Assembly (NCBI GenBank): GCA_946412015.1
Contig: CAMKGA010000022.1
Location: 1 to 33,012, forward strand
Source: an uncultured Caryophanales bacterium
Lineage (GTDB): Bacteria > Bacillota_I > Bacilli_A > RF39 > UBA660
Length of the DNA: 33,012 bases
Direction: 5' to 3'
Below, one piece after another: positions 25,920-33,012 of the stretch. How positions within the stretch are numbered: the stretch's first letter is position 1; each line of letters starts with the position of its first letter. Under the pieces are notes generated by a model. The model did not search any database. It saw nothing but the letters and a program-made list of their open reading frames with translations, and was not told the DNA's origin. The position numbers were made by a program, and so were the translations under genes.

Positions 25920-26263
25920 TGTATTCCGATAATACTTCCTAAAATAGAACTTGCAAGTAGAATAATATAAAATATAATACTTTCTAATTTAAAACTATTA
26001 AATATAATACTAAATACTATAAATAAAAAATCAATAATTATAGCTAGTTTAATTCCTTCTAAATACCCATTTTTATTAGAATTTCTGCCCATTATTAATG
26101 CACCAATAAAAATACTAATAATGGGAGTAATTAATTTAAAAAATTTTATTATGTTATCACTAAATATATTAAAATAACTAAGTATAGTTACAAAAATAGT
26201 AATAACTAATATAATAGAAATAACATAAATAATAGATTTAGATAGAACTTTTAAATAATTCAT
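25901..26263 (-). CDS. TIGR04086-like (YrzE-type) four-helix membrane protein
   Basis: This 120-residue protein has four predicted transmembrane helices (residues about 9-30, 40-60, 71-88 and 93-113). SNKNGYLEGIKLA after helix 2 is the pattern I recall for the TIGR04086/DUF3792 family of Firmicutes, whose function is unknown. The start ATG 26261-26263 follows AGGTGAT. It converges with the phosphoesterase gene and diverges from the DUF421 gene, and appears monocistronic. Confidence 0.75.
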   Translation of the reverse strand: MNYLKVLSKSIIYVISIILVITIFVTILSYFNIFSDNIIKFFKLITPIISIFIGALIMGRNSNKNGYLEGIKLAIIIDFLFIVFSIIFNSFKLESIIFYIILLASSILGSIIGIQKKVKN

Positions 26264-26335
26264 ATAATCACCTATAAAATAATATGATTATGTATATTTA
26301 GTTATTACATTACTCACAATAAAATAGGTGATAAA

Positions 26336-26962
26336 ATGTATTTTCAAATAATATTTAGAACTCTTTTTATGTATTTCTTTATAATACTTGTATATAGAAT
26401 AATGGGTAAAAAAGAAGTAGGGCAATTAAGCATAATTGATTTAATAGTATCTATATTAATTGCTGAATTAGTGGCTCTTGCAATAGAGGCAAAGAAAAGT
26501 ATATTTTTATCTATTATACCTATTTCAATACTAACATTAACACAAATAGCAATTAGTTATATAACTCTTAAAAATGATAAAATAAGATATATAATAGATG
26601 GTAAACCAACAGTAATTATTAAAAATGGCAAACTAAACTTTAAAGAAATGTCTCATTTAAGATACAGTTTAGACGATTTAGTAACACAATTAAGATTACA
26701 AGGAATTAACAGTATAGAGAATGTAAAGTATGCAGTATTAGAAAATAACGGAAATTTATCAGTTTTCTGTAATGATCAGGATTATCCTCTTCCATTAATA
26801 CTAGATGGAGTAATAGATTATAAAGTGCTAAGTGATATTAATAAAGATTATAAATGGTTAGATAATATTATAAAAAGAAAGAATATACTTTTGAATGAAA
26901 TATTTTATGCTTTTTATACACATGATAAATTATTCATAATAACTAAAGATGAATTATTGTAA
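26336..26962 (+). CDS. DUF421 (YetF/YcaP-type) membrane protein
   Basis: This 208-residue protein has N-terminal helices: FRTLFMYFFIILVYRIMGKKEVGQL is the typical DUF421 start, with the conserved R-x-x-G-K-x-E sequence, followed by LSIIDLIVSILIAELVALAIE and a third helix. The soluble domain contains GKPTVIIKNGKLNFKEM and LDDLVTQLRLQGI, both hallmarks of the family. DUF421 proteins occur in many spore-formers and relatives, and some affect germination or stress, but the molecular role is not established. ATG 26336 follows AGGTGAT. Two tandem copies of ATAACTTTTATAA follow the stop. Confidence 0.9.
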   Translation: MYFQIIFRTLFMYFFIILVYRIMGKKEVGQLSIIDLIVSILIAELVALAIEAKKSIFLSIIPISILTLTQIAISYITLKNDKIRYIIDGKPTVIIKNGKLNFKEMSHLRYSLDDLVTQLRLQGINSIENVKYAVLENNGNLSVFCNDQDYPLPLILDGVIDYKVLSDINKDYKWLDNIIKRKNILLNEIFYAFYTHDKLFIITKDELL

Positions 26963-26994
26963 AATAACTTTTATAAATAACTTTTATAAAAATA

Positions 26995-27023
26995 TTGGTA
27001 TATTATTTCAATTGTGATAGAAT
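26995..27023 (+). promoter_or_regulatory. Promoter of the coiled-coil gene
   Basis: TTGGTA (26995-27000), 17-base spacer, TAGAAT (27018-27023) preceded by TGA. Confidence 0.6.
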
Positions 27024-27048
27024 ATAGAGGTAATTTATGGAGGTTAGT

Positions 27049-27999
27049 ATGAAAAAAGAAGAAATTACATTAAAGAATACTAAGGCGGAAATCTTAGATG
27101 CATTAAATAAGGCATTAGAAAGAGAAAAGAATATTAGTAAAATTAAATCTAATCCAGAAAAAGAGGAAAAAGAAAAGAAAGTAAATACTGCAATTGAAAA
27201 TAGTAAAAAAAATGTTGAAGATAATATATTTTCTGTAGAACTTATAAATAAGTTTAATGAATTGGAATTAGCTATTAAAGAAGAAGAGATTAAATTAGAG
27301 AATTTATATGGAATTGAGAAAGAGTTAAATAATTTAACTATTATAGCTAATGCAGGTAAAGATTATTTACAAGATATTGAATTAAGAAAAAAAGAAGAAT
27401 CGGAAAAATTAAATGTGATGATTCAATCTTTAACAGATGAATATAAAAAGAAATCTGAAGATTTAAAAAATGAATATGATATTAAAGCAAAAACTTTAAA
27501 AACAGAAAGAGAAAGAGAAATAGAAGAGTACAGTTATAATTTAAAACGTGAAAGACAACTAGATAAAAATAAATGGGAAGATGAAAAAAAACTGCGTGAA
27601 GATAACTTAAAGAATAAAGAAAAAGAGGCTAATTTATTATTAGAAGATTTAAAGCAAAGAGAAAAAAATATAAATGAGTTAGAGAAGAAAGTTGGGGAAA
27701 TACCTATTATTATGGATAAGGAATATCAAAAGGGTATGCAGGATGCTAAAAAGGAAATAGAAAAGGAAAATGAGTATAAGGTAGAATTATTAAAGAAAGA
27801 TTATCAAAACAAAATTGATAGACAAGAAGATAAGATTAACTCATTAAATAGTGAGATAGAAAAACTTAATACAATAAATGCATCATTGCAAGAAAAAGTG
27901 GATAAGGCATATAGTGAACTTAAAGAACTTGCATCAAAAACAGTTGAAGCAAATGGTGGAGTTAAGATATTAGGAAATAATCCAGTTGATAATAAATGA
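27049..27999 (+). CDS. Coiled-coil protein of unknown function
   Basis: This 316-residue, highly charged protein is predicted to be coiled coil over most of residues 55-300 (long runs of Lys/Glu heptads, for example ELEKKVGEIP and NSLNSEIEKLNTINASLQEKV). There is no signal peptide or membrane segment. The N terminus (KKEEITLKNTKAEILDALNKALEREK) and the short non-helical C terminus (NGGVKILGNNPVDNK) are not motifs that I recognise. ATG 27049 is chosen over ATG 27037 because GGAGG at 27039-27043 precedes it. It has its own promoter and a terminator-like hairpin downstream. A scaffold or cell-shape role is possible but unsupported. Confidence 0.7.
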   Translation: MKKEEITLKNTKAEILDALNKALEREKNISKIKSNPEKEEKEKKVNTAIENSKKNVEDNIFSVELINKFNELELAIKEEEIKLENLYGIEKELNNLTIIANAGKDYLQDIELRKKEESEKLNVMIQSLTDEYKKKSEDLKNEYDIKAKTLKTEREREIEEYSYNLKRERQLDKNKWEDEKKLREDNLKNKEKEANLLLEDLKQREKNINELEKKVGEIPIIMDKEYQKGMQDAKKEIEKENEYKVELLKKDYQNKIDRQEDKINSLNSEIEKLNTINASLQEKVDKAYSELKELASKTVEANGGVKILGNNPVDNK

Positions 28000-28097
28000 T
28001 TATATTTAAAAAACTTTAGTTTTATTTAATTAATAATGATATTAGGATAAACGCATGTGTATATTTGTAAATGATGTGAAACAAATTTATTAGAAAA

Positions 28098-28126
28098 AAT
28101 GACTCAATTAATAATGGGTTGTTTTT
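28098..28126 (+). terminator. Possible intrinsic terminator
   Basis: AATGACTCA pairs with TGGGTTGTT through several G-T pairs over an 8-base loop, followed by a run of five T. The stretch 28000-28097 has no other feature. Confidence 0.5.
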
Positions 28127-28137
28127 CTGTATTATAA

Positions 28138-28347
28138 TTGCTGGGCAAAGAAAATAGTAACTCTTGTTTTTGTTATAATTGGATGTGTAACAATAATTAT
28201 AGTTATTGGACAATGACTCCATCAAAAGATACTGAAATGTATATAATTTATTTAGATGGTTCATTTGATCATTCATCTGTTGATGTAACAAGATATGATT
28301 TTACAGTACGTATAGTTATAGTATTATCAAAGGCTGTACTTGACTAA
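28138..28347 (+). pseudogene. Remnant of a surface-protein C-terminal domain (DUF6273-like)
   Basis: A 69-codon open frame starts at a TTG without a ribosome site. NNNYSYWTMTPSKD, YIIYLDGSFDHSS and VRIVIVLSKAVL have the order and spacing of the C-terminal domain in the pilin-like protein (ENWLITP..., LYLKSQV) and in the broken gene at 29943 (SSFWIMDSADD, VRPVITIKKSAL). The N-terminal part and signal are missing. It is best read as the tail of a deleted surface-protein gene. Its end overlaps the serS promoter. Confidence 0.6.
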
Positions 28348-28368
28348 ATAGTATTTAAATGTTAAAAT
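28340..28368 (+). promoter_or_regulatory. Promoter of the serS T-box transcript
   Basis: TTGACT (28340-28345), 17-base spacer, TAAAAT (28363-28368) with TG at 28360-28361. Confidence 0.75.
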
Positions 28369-28377
28369 ACTTAAGTA

Positions 28378-28566
28378 AATCGGTGAAGGAGACTAGTAAT
28401 AAAAGTAATTGATAAAGAGAGCTAGTGGGTGCTGAAAACTAGTGAGATGCTTTTATGAATCTACTCTAAAGAGAAATGAAAACATTTACGTAAATGCGCG
28501 TTAAGCTAAAGAGTCTAAGAAGGGTGGCACCACGGCATTCGTCCCTTTGCTTGGACTCTTTTTGTT
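28378..28566 (+). promoter_or_regulatory. T-box riboswitch (tRNA-Ser sensing)
   Basis: The leader has an AGAGAGCTAGTGGGTGCTG stem I region, then a probable specifier TCT (28460-28462, Ser) in GAATCTACTC. The T-box sequence AAGGGTGGCACCACGG is at 28520-28535. TGGC there would pair with GCCA, the 3' end of a tRNA with discriminator G, as in tRNA-Ser. AAAGAGTC (28508-28515) and GACTCTTT (28554-28561) form the terminator, which the antiterminator replaces when uncharged tRNA-Ser binds. It controls serS transcription. The exact specifier is assigned by eye. Confidence 0.93.
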
Positions 28567-28583
28567 TTAGAAAGGGTGATAAT

Positions 28584-29867
28584 ATGATAGATATAAAGTT
28601 AATTAGAGAAAATGCTGATTTAGTAAAAGAAAATATTAAGAAAAAATTTCAAGATAATAAATTACATCTTGTAGATGAAGTAAAAGAGCTAGATTTAAAA
28701 GCAAGAAGTTTGCAGACAGAAGGAGATAATCTTAAAGCTGAGAAAAACAAATTAAGTAAAGAAATTGGAATATTAATGAAAGATGGTAAAAAAGAAGAGG
28801 CAGATGAGGTTAAAGAAAAAATAGCTTTAAGTGCTAAAAGAATTAGTGAGATTGATAATGAATTACCAAATATACAAACTGAAATAAAAAATAAGATGAT
28901 GATGATTCCAAATATAATTGCTCCTGATGTACCGATTGGTGAAGATGATTCAAAAAATGTAGAAGAAAAAAAATTTGGTGAACCAGTAGTTCCTGATTAT
29001 GAAATACCATATCATTCAGATATTATGGCTTCATTTAATGGATTAGATAAGGATGCTGCAGGTAGAGTTAGTGGTAATGGATTTTATTATTTAATGGGAG
29101 ATATTGCTCGACTTCATTCAGCGGTGTTAGCCTATGCTAGAGATTTTATGATTGATAAAGGATTTACATATTGTATTCCACCATATATGATACACGGAGC
29201 TGCTGTTGATGGAGTTATGTCTTTTGAAGAAAAAGATAATATGATGTATAAGATAGAAGGAGAGGACTTATATTTAATTGGAACTAGTGAACATTCTATG
29301 ATTGCTAAATTTAAAGATCAAATATTAAGTGAAAAAGAATTACCAATTACTATGACATCATACTCTCCATGTTTTAGAAAAGAAGTAGGTGCACACGGAA
29401 TAGAAGAACGTGGAGTATATCGTATTCATCAATTTGAAAAGCAAGAAATGGTAGTTATTTGTAAGCCTGAAGATAGTGAGGCTTGGTATGATAAAATGTG
29501 GAATTATTCTGTTGAACTATTTAGAAGTTTAAATATCCCAGTTAGAAAACTTGTATGTTGCTCTGGAGATTTAGCTGATTTAAAATATCGCTCTTGTGAT
29601 ATTGAAGCATGGAGTCCAAGGCAAAAGAAGTATTTTGAAGTTTGTTCTTGTTCTAATCTAACTGATGCTCAAGCTAGAAGACTTGCTATTCGTTATAAAA
29701 AAGAAAATGGAGAAAAGGAATTTGCTCATACTTTAAACAACACAGTTATTGCTCCACCTAGAATGCTAATTGCCTTCTTAGAAAACAATTTAATGGAAGA
29801 TGGTAGTATCAAAATTCCTGAGGTGTTAAGACCATATATGGGTGGTAAAGATAAAATAGAAAAATAA
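28584..29867 (+). CDS. serS: Seryl-tRNA synthetase
   Basis: This 427-residue class II synthetase charges tRNA-Ser. The N-terminal tRNA-binding coiled coil covers about residues 25-105 (VKELDLKARSLQTEGDNLK). Catalytic motif 2 is YSPCFRKEVGAHG; LIGTSEHSMIA is a serine-binding loop; FEVCSCSNLTDAQARRLAIRYK and NNTVIAPPRMLIAFLENN hold motif 3. ATG 28584 follows AGGGTGAT; the frame is open further upstream through the T-box terminator, but that part is untranslated leader. Followed by a terminator, so monocistronic. Confidence 0.97.
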   Translation: MIDIKLIRENADLVKENIKKKFQDNKLHLVDEVKELDLKARSLQTEGDNLKAEKNKLSKEIGILMKDGKKEEADEVKEKIALSAKRISEIDNELPNIQTEIKNKMMMIPNIIAPDVPIGEDDSKNVEEKKFGEPVVPDYEIPYHSDIMASFNGLDKDAAGRVSGNGFYYLMGDIARLHSAVLAYARDFMIDKGFTYCIPPYMIHGAAVDGVMSFEEKDNMMYKIEGEDLYLIGTSEHSMIAKFKDQILSEKELPITMTSYSPCFRKEVGAHGIEERGVYRIHQFEKQEMVVICKPEDSEAWYDKMWNYSVELFRSLNIPVRKLVCCSGDLADLKYRSCDIEAWSPRQKKYFEVCSCSNLTDAQARRLAIRYKKENGEKEFAHTLNNTVIAPPRMLIAFLENNLMEDGSIKIPEVLRPYMGGKDKIEK

Positions 29868-29901
29868 CTATAGATTTAAAGAAATTTATAGTTTTTTTTT
29901 T
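29867..29901 (+). terminator. Intrinsic terminator of serS
   Basis: ACTATAGATTT (29867-29877) pairs with AAATTTATAGT (29882-29892), followed by nine T. Confidence 0.85.
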
Positions 29902-29942
29902 ATAGTAATATATTGTTTAATATATATATATAGGAGAAGATT

Positions 29943-31470
29943 ATGAAAAAAATATTGTTATTTATATTTTTATTTTTTTTAGCAGGGAGAGTATTAGCTT
30001 ATAATTTTGGGGAAGAAGTAATATATAATAATATTAAATTTACTGTTATTAAAGATAATGGTGATAGCCTTACAATGTTAAAATCTAAACCATTATATGC
30101 AAATGACTTAAGCAATTTTGATTATGGTCGTGTTAATCAATACAATCAGTACAATGTTGGATATCCTTCTGTTACGTATACTAAAGAGGCGGTTTCAAGT
30201 GATGGATATGGTGGTATGGCATATTATTCTAGCGAAGATTGTACTAATGTTAAAAATGGGCTAACCAGTGGATGTAAAGCAAATTATGAAGAATCTGATG
30301 TTAAATACGTAGTAGATTCTTAGACCGAAAATGTAATAAAAAAAGAAGATTTAAAAAAGGATAATTTAGGTTATGAGTCTAGGCTTTTGACAAAGCAAGA
30401 AATAGATGAATTGTTTAATTTTGAATATAAATATAAGACACCAAGTGATGCTAAAATGACATACTGTGGAACTGAAAATACTCCAACTTGGCTTTTTAAT
30501 AGTTCATTTTGGATTATGGATTCGGCAGATGATGGTAATAAAGTGTATGAAATTGCTGATTATGCACATTCTTTAGATGGAATTAATGTTTATAATTATT
30601 CTGGGGTAAGGCCGGTTATAACTATTAAAAAAAGCGCATTACAAGATAATACTAATAATATTAAAGTATATAATAAAAACAATTTAAAAAGTATTTTCGA
30701 TATAAAACATGCTATGGATAGTGTTATATACTATAATGATACTAAATTTTATGTTATAAATAATATAAATACTAATAGCGAAAGAATAATAACATTATTA
30801 AAAGCAGAACTACTTACAGTAGATGAGGTTAATGAATTTGGAATAGGTCATATAAATAATTATACTGAACCAAAATGTTCCTAAAAATATCAATGGCTAT
30901 GGAGGAGTTGCATATTACTCAAGTGAGGAATGCAATGAAAATAACAAAACAAATTGCATTAATGAATATGATAAATCTGATATAAAATACATAGTAGATG
31001 CCTGGTCTAATAGTATATTTTTATCTTCTAAAGCATTGCTAGGGGATATTTCTTTAGATTATACAATTTTGTCCAATGATGATTTATTAAACAAATTATA
31101 TTATAGTGAAAAAACAATTCCATCTGCAACAGGTTATATAAAAATATTATCTCCAATGAATGATTATGATAATATATTAGTTTCAAAATGTTGGAGTAGT
31201 TATTATTTTACTGATGATTCATTTTTTGTGATTTCAGGAAGCGATAATAATGATTTTAGATCAAGTTTTGTATATTTAACTGATAATGTTGTATGTCCAG
31301 TTATTACTTTGAAAACAAATATAGAAATGCCCGAAGAAAATAAAATAGTTAATGAAACTGTAGAAGTTCCAAATACTGCAAGTGTTAAAAATATAGTTAT
31401 AATTATTTTAGGTATAATATTTGTATCATTAGTTATAATTATTGTATTAAAAATAAAAAAAGTTGATTAA
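29943..31470 (+). pseudogene. Membrane-anchored surface protein gene broken by a stop and a frameshift
   Basis: Restored, this encodes about 508 residues: a signal peptide (MKKILLFIFLFFLAGRVLA), two repeats of a DUF6273-like domain, and a C-terminal transmembrane helix (NIVIIILGIIFVSLVIIIVL) with a short basic tail. Repeat 1 has GYGGMAYYSSEDC, VKYVVDS and VRPVITIKK; repeat 2 has GYGGVAYYSSEEC, IKYIVDAW and VCPVITLKT. Repeat 2 keeps Trp where repeat 1 has TAG (30321-30323), so a TGG-to-TAG change is the likely lesion. A one-base frameshift lies near 30863-30882, where frame 0 ends at TAA 30882-30884 and the next frame continues as VPKNINGYGG. Start ATG 29943 follows AGGAGAAG. The product would be a cell-surface protein; the three open pieces are not separate genes. 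Confidence 0.8.
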
Positions 31471-31484
31471 TAAATGAAATCTTG

Positions 31485-31518
31485 TGTTATACTTATTATA
31501 GTAAGAGTACTTACTATA
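31485..31518 (+). promoter_or_regulatory. Extended -10 promoter and dyad before the kinase gene
   Basis: TGTTATACT (31485-31493) is an extended -10. It is followed at the expected transcript start by a perfect dyad TATAGTAAG-AGTA-CTTACTATA (31497-31518), ending one base before the ribosome site GGGGAGG. The dyad could be an operator or a 5' hairpin. Confidence 0.55.
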
Positions 31519-31530
31519 GGGGAGGTTTAA

Positions 31531-32100
31531 ATGAAAGATAATAGATTAATAATAATAGAAGGTCCACAAGGAACAGGTAAGACAACGCTTGCCAATTATT
31601 TAAGAGAGAATATAAAGGGAGCTAATTTATACAGATTATCAGGGCAAAATGATAAGACAATCAATGGTAAAAAGTATAGTATTAAAATGTATAAATCACT
31701 AATTGATTATTTGTATAAAATGCAAGACATACCAATGGATTTGATATTTGATAGAACATTTATGACAGAAGAAGTATATGCAAGATTAGGGTATAAGAGT
31801 TATTCTTTTACTGATGTATATAGAGAATTAGTTGATGATTTATCACAATTAAAATATGATATTCATTATTTTTCAGTATATTTAGAAAACGTAGAATTAT
31901 TTAGACAAAGACTTGCTAGAGAGTCTCATCATAATTATCAAGCATTTAGTTTAGAGAATAGTGTTAATCAGCAAAAAGTTTATAGGGATATAAGTAATGA
32001 ACTTGCACTATATACACCAATTCATGTGCATAATATTGAAATGGATAATTTTGATACTGCTTATGATAATGTTAGAAAAATATTAAAAATTAATCGATAA
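31531..32100 (+). CDS. P-loop nucleoside/nucleotide kinase-like protein
   Basis: This 189-residue protein has Walker A EGPQGTGKTTLANYL near residues 10-24 and an FDRTFMTEEVYARLGYKSY block with the DR motif of deoxynucleoside and thymidylate kinases. HYFSVYLENVELFRQRLARE is like the LID region with the second basic cluster. The size fits deoxynucleoside kinases (about 200). The substrate is unassigned; salvage of deoxynucleosides is likely. ATG 31531 follows GGGGAGG with a dyad just upstream. It shares a bidirectional terminator with the convergent last gene. Confidence 0.75.
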   Translation: MKDNRLIIIEGPQGTGKTTLANYLRENIKGANLYRLSGQNDKTINGKKYSIKMYKSLIDYLYKMQDIPMDLIFDRTFMTEEVYARLGYKSYSFTDVYRELVDDLSQLKYDIHYFSVYLENVELFRQRLARESHHNYQAFSLENSVNQQKVYRDISNELALYTPIHVHNIEMDNFDTAYDNVRKILKINR

Positions 32101-32132
32101 AAAAGACTGTATAAAAATTTATACAGTTTTTT
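32099..32132. terminator. Bidirectional terminator
   Basis: ACTGTATAAA and TTTATACAGT (32106-32127), with a 2-base loop and A/T runs on both sides, between the kinase gene and the convergent last gene. Confidence 0.88.
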
Positions 32133-32931
32133 AAATTCTTTTAGTATCTTCATTGATAATTTTACCATTTTTATTAATATAAGTTGTACTAAGTATAGTT
32201 ACATCATAATCATCAATAATTGGATCATCCATAGCATAATGTAGAGTTTTCTTTCTTTCATTAGTTATTTTAATAAAATGCGATGGATCCTCATCATTAC
32301 AATAACTAATGTTATAGTAATCACTTGCAATAGGTCCATTTAATCTTCCAGCAATTACAAAAGTGCCATCACTATTTGGTGAATTGTATACAATAGGTGA
32401 TCGTCCTTCCATTATTACTCTTGGATCCCCATTCCTTATAATACCCATAATTAAGTTTTTTACTGGTTCCAATTCAATTATTTCTTTATTGGCACCATTT
32501 GTAATTAAAAAATCAATATAACTTTCATATCTTCTTTGAGCTATCTTATTATTTACCTCTTCAAATTCTTTTCTCTTTCTTTCTTCTTCTTTTTGCTTTA
32601 GAATTCTCATTTGTTCTTCTTTTTCTGCTTCTTTTTTTCTAATCTCTTCTTGTTTTCTTTGTTCTTCAATCATTTTTTCTGCTTTTAAGCATTCAACAAC
32701 TGCAAATTTTTCATTATCTTGATTTAGAAAAAATATTTGTAATGTGTCATCATCGCTGTAAAGATGAATAGTACTTTTAATGTTTTCTGGAAGTTTTATT
32801 TTGTCATAATTAATATTTAATGAAGCTCTATATATTCCTTCTACACATCCAAAAATTTGAAGTTTATTATCGTTAAGTTTATTAATTTCATTTAATATTT
32901 TTTTATTTTTCATATTTTTAAATATTCCCAT
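32131..32931 (-). CDS. Charged hypothetical protein
   Basis: This 266-residue protein is not recognised. Residues about 1-80 form a small domain (LQIFGCVEGIYRASLNINYD, LQIFFLNQDNEKFAVVE), 83-130 a very charged Lys/Glu helix that is probably coiled coil, and 130-266 a C-terminal domain with NGDPRVIMEGRSPIVYNSP and YNISYCNDEDPSHF. There is no signal peptide or membrane helix. Start ATG 32929-32931 follows AGAGGT. Its promoter overlaps the inner edge of the right terminal repeat, mirroring the first gene. Function cannot be inferred. Confidence 0.65.
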   Translation of the reverse strand: MGIFKNMKNKKILNEINKLNDNKLQIFGCVEGIYRASLNINYDKIKLPENIKSTIHLYSDDDTLQIFFLNQDNEKFAVVECLKAEKMIEEQRKQEEIRKKEAEKEEQMRILKQKEEERKRKEFEEVNNKIAQRRYESYIDFLITNGANKEIIELEPVKNLIMGIIRNGDPRVIMEGRSPIVYNSPNSDGTFVIAGRLNGPIASDYYNISYCNDEDPSHFIKITNERKKTLHYAMDDPIIDDYDVTILSTTYINKNGKIINEDTKRI

Positions 32932-32950
32932 ATCAATTACCTCTATTGTA

Positions 32951-32980
32951 ATAATATCATACGGCAGACTATGTCCGCAA
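32951..32980 (-). promoter_or_regulatory. Promoter spanning the inner edge of the right terminal repeat
   Basis: On the minus strand TTGCGG (32980-32975) and TG (32959-32958) lie in the repeat, followed by A and TATTAT (32956-32951). Spacing is the same as in the left copy, while the -10 hexamer differs. Confidence 0.55.
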
Positions 32981-33012
32981 CCTAACTTGAACTTCGATTG
33001 AAGTTCTTTTAT
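32958..33012. repeat. Right copy of 55-bp terminal inverted repeat
   Basis: This is the exact reverse complement of bases 1-55. On the + strand the outer dyad GAACTTC-GATT-GAAGTTC (32989-33006) is followed by TTTTAT and would act as a terminator for transcription leaving the window. Confidence 0.95.

Noticed and set aside
26963-26990. Tandem ATAACTTTTATAA repeat
   Set aside because: Only two short A/T-rich copies; no evidence of function.
28494-28583. Upstream in-frame extension of serS
   Set aside because: It translates the T-box terminator; the synthetase family start and ribosome site are at 28584.
30321-30323. TAG recoding as an amino acid
   Set aside because: Other genes use TAG as a normal stop (cases at 12758 and 25100), and the same gene also has a frameshift.

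Overview
The window is a stretch of AT-rich bacterial chromosome that looks like a walled, low-GC Firmicute of the Bacilli/Erysipelotrichia/RF39-like gut type. The evidence is AT-biased codon use with TAA, TAG and TGA all used as stops, AGGAGG/GGTGAT ribosome sites, a tRNA-Ser-specific T-box in front of serS, a Gram-positive-type LexA box, MurF, and a lexA-tkt-sirA-yneF gene order that matches Bacillus. Many promoters have an extended -10 (TGnTATAAT). Species cannot be named from this sequence. The first and last 55 bases are exact inverted copies of each other, so the ends are either true flanking repeats or a repeat node where an assembly stopped.

Layout. 1-5030: a putative metallopeptidase, a DXS-like thiamine-diphosphate enzyme that lacks the usual phosphate-binding arginines, a minus-strand SAM-methyltransferase-like gene with a 29-codon coupled ORF, and a gene interrupted by a stop codon. 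5082-10180: an accessory region of two tandem modules that share the same left end (about 65 bp) and right end (143 bp) and abut the 3' end of a tRNA-Leu gene. The left module holds a broken ClpX-like AAA+ ATPase and a KilA-N protein. The right module holds an unknown gene and a MOBV (Mob/Pre) relaxase with an oriT-like hairpin. No integrase or transposase is visible. 10175-10342: tRNA-Leu(TAG) and a CAT-anticodon tRNA.

10443-21370 is housekeeping: cysS; truB plus a sugar-phosphate-type nucleotidyltransferase; lexA divergent from tkt, with a LexA box over the lexA -35; a sirA-like gene whose start lies in a 15-bp perfect hairpin; yneF; a class I glutamine amidotransferase overlapping murF; and phosphoketolase. 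Transketolase and phosphoketolase together suggest a pentose/phosphoketolase route of carbon use.

21453-33012: an Rpn-type PD-(D/E)XK protein, a large type IV pilin-like protein with a duplicated module, tgt plus a metallophosphoesterase, two small membrane proteins, a coiled-coil protein, a remnant of a surface-protein domain, the T-box and serS, a surface-protein gene broken by a TGG-to-TAG change and a frameshift, a deoxynucleoside-kinase-like protein, and an unknown charged protein read from the right terminal repeat.

The most unusual points are the integrase-less tandem modules (with a strand-flipped patch in one oriT hairpin and the same 8-mer at both ends), the terminal inverted repeats that each carry most of a promoter, the hairpin over the sirA start, the altered DXS-like active site, and the cluster of disrupted genes.
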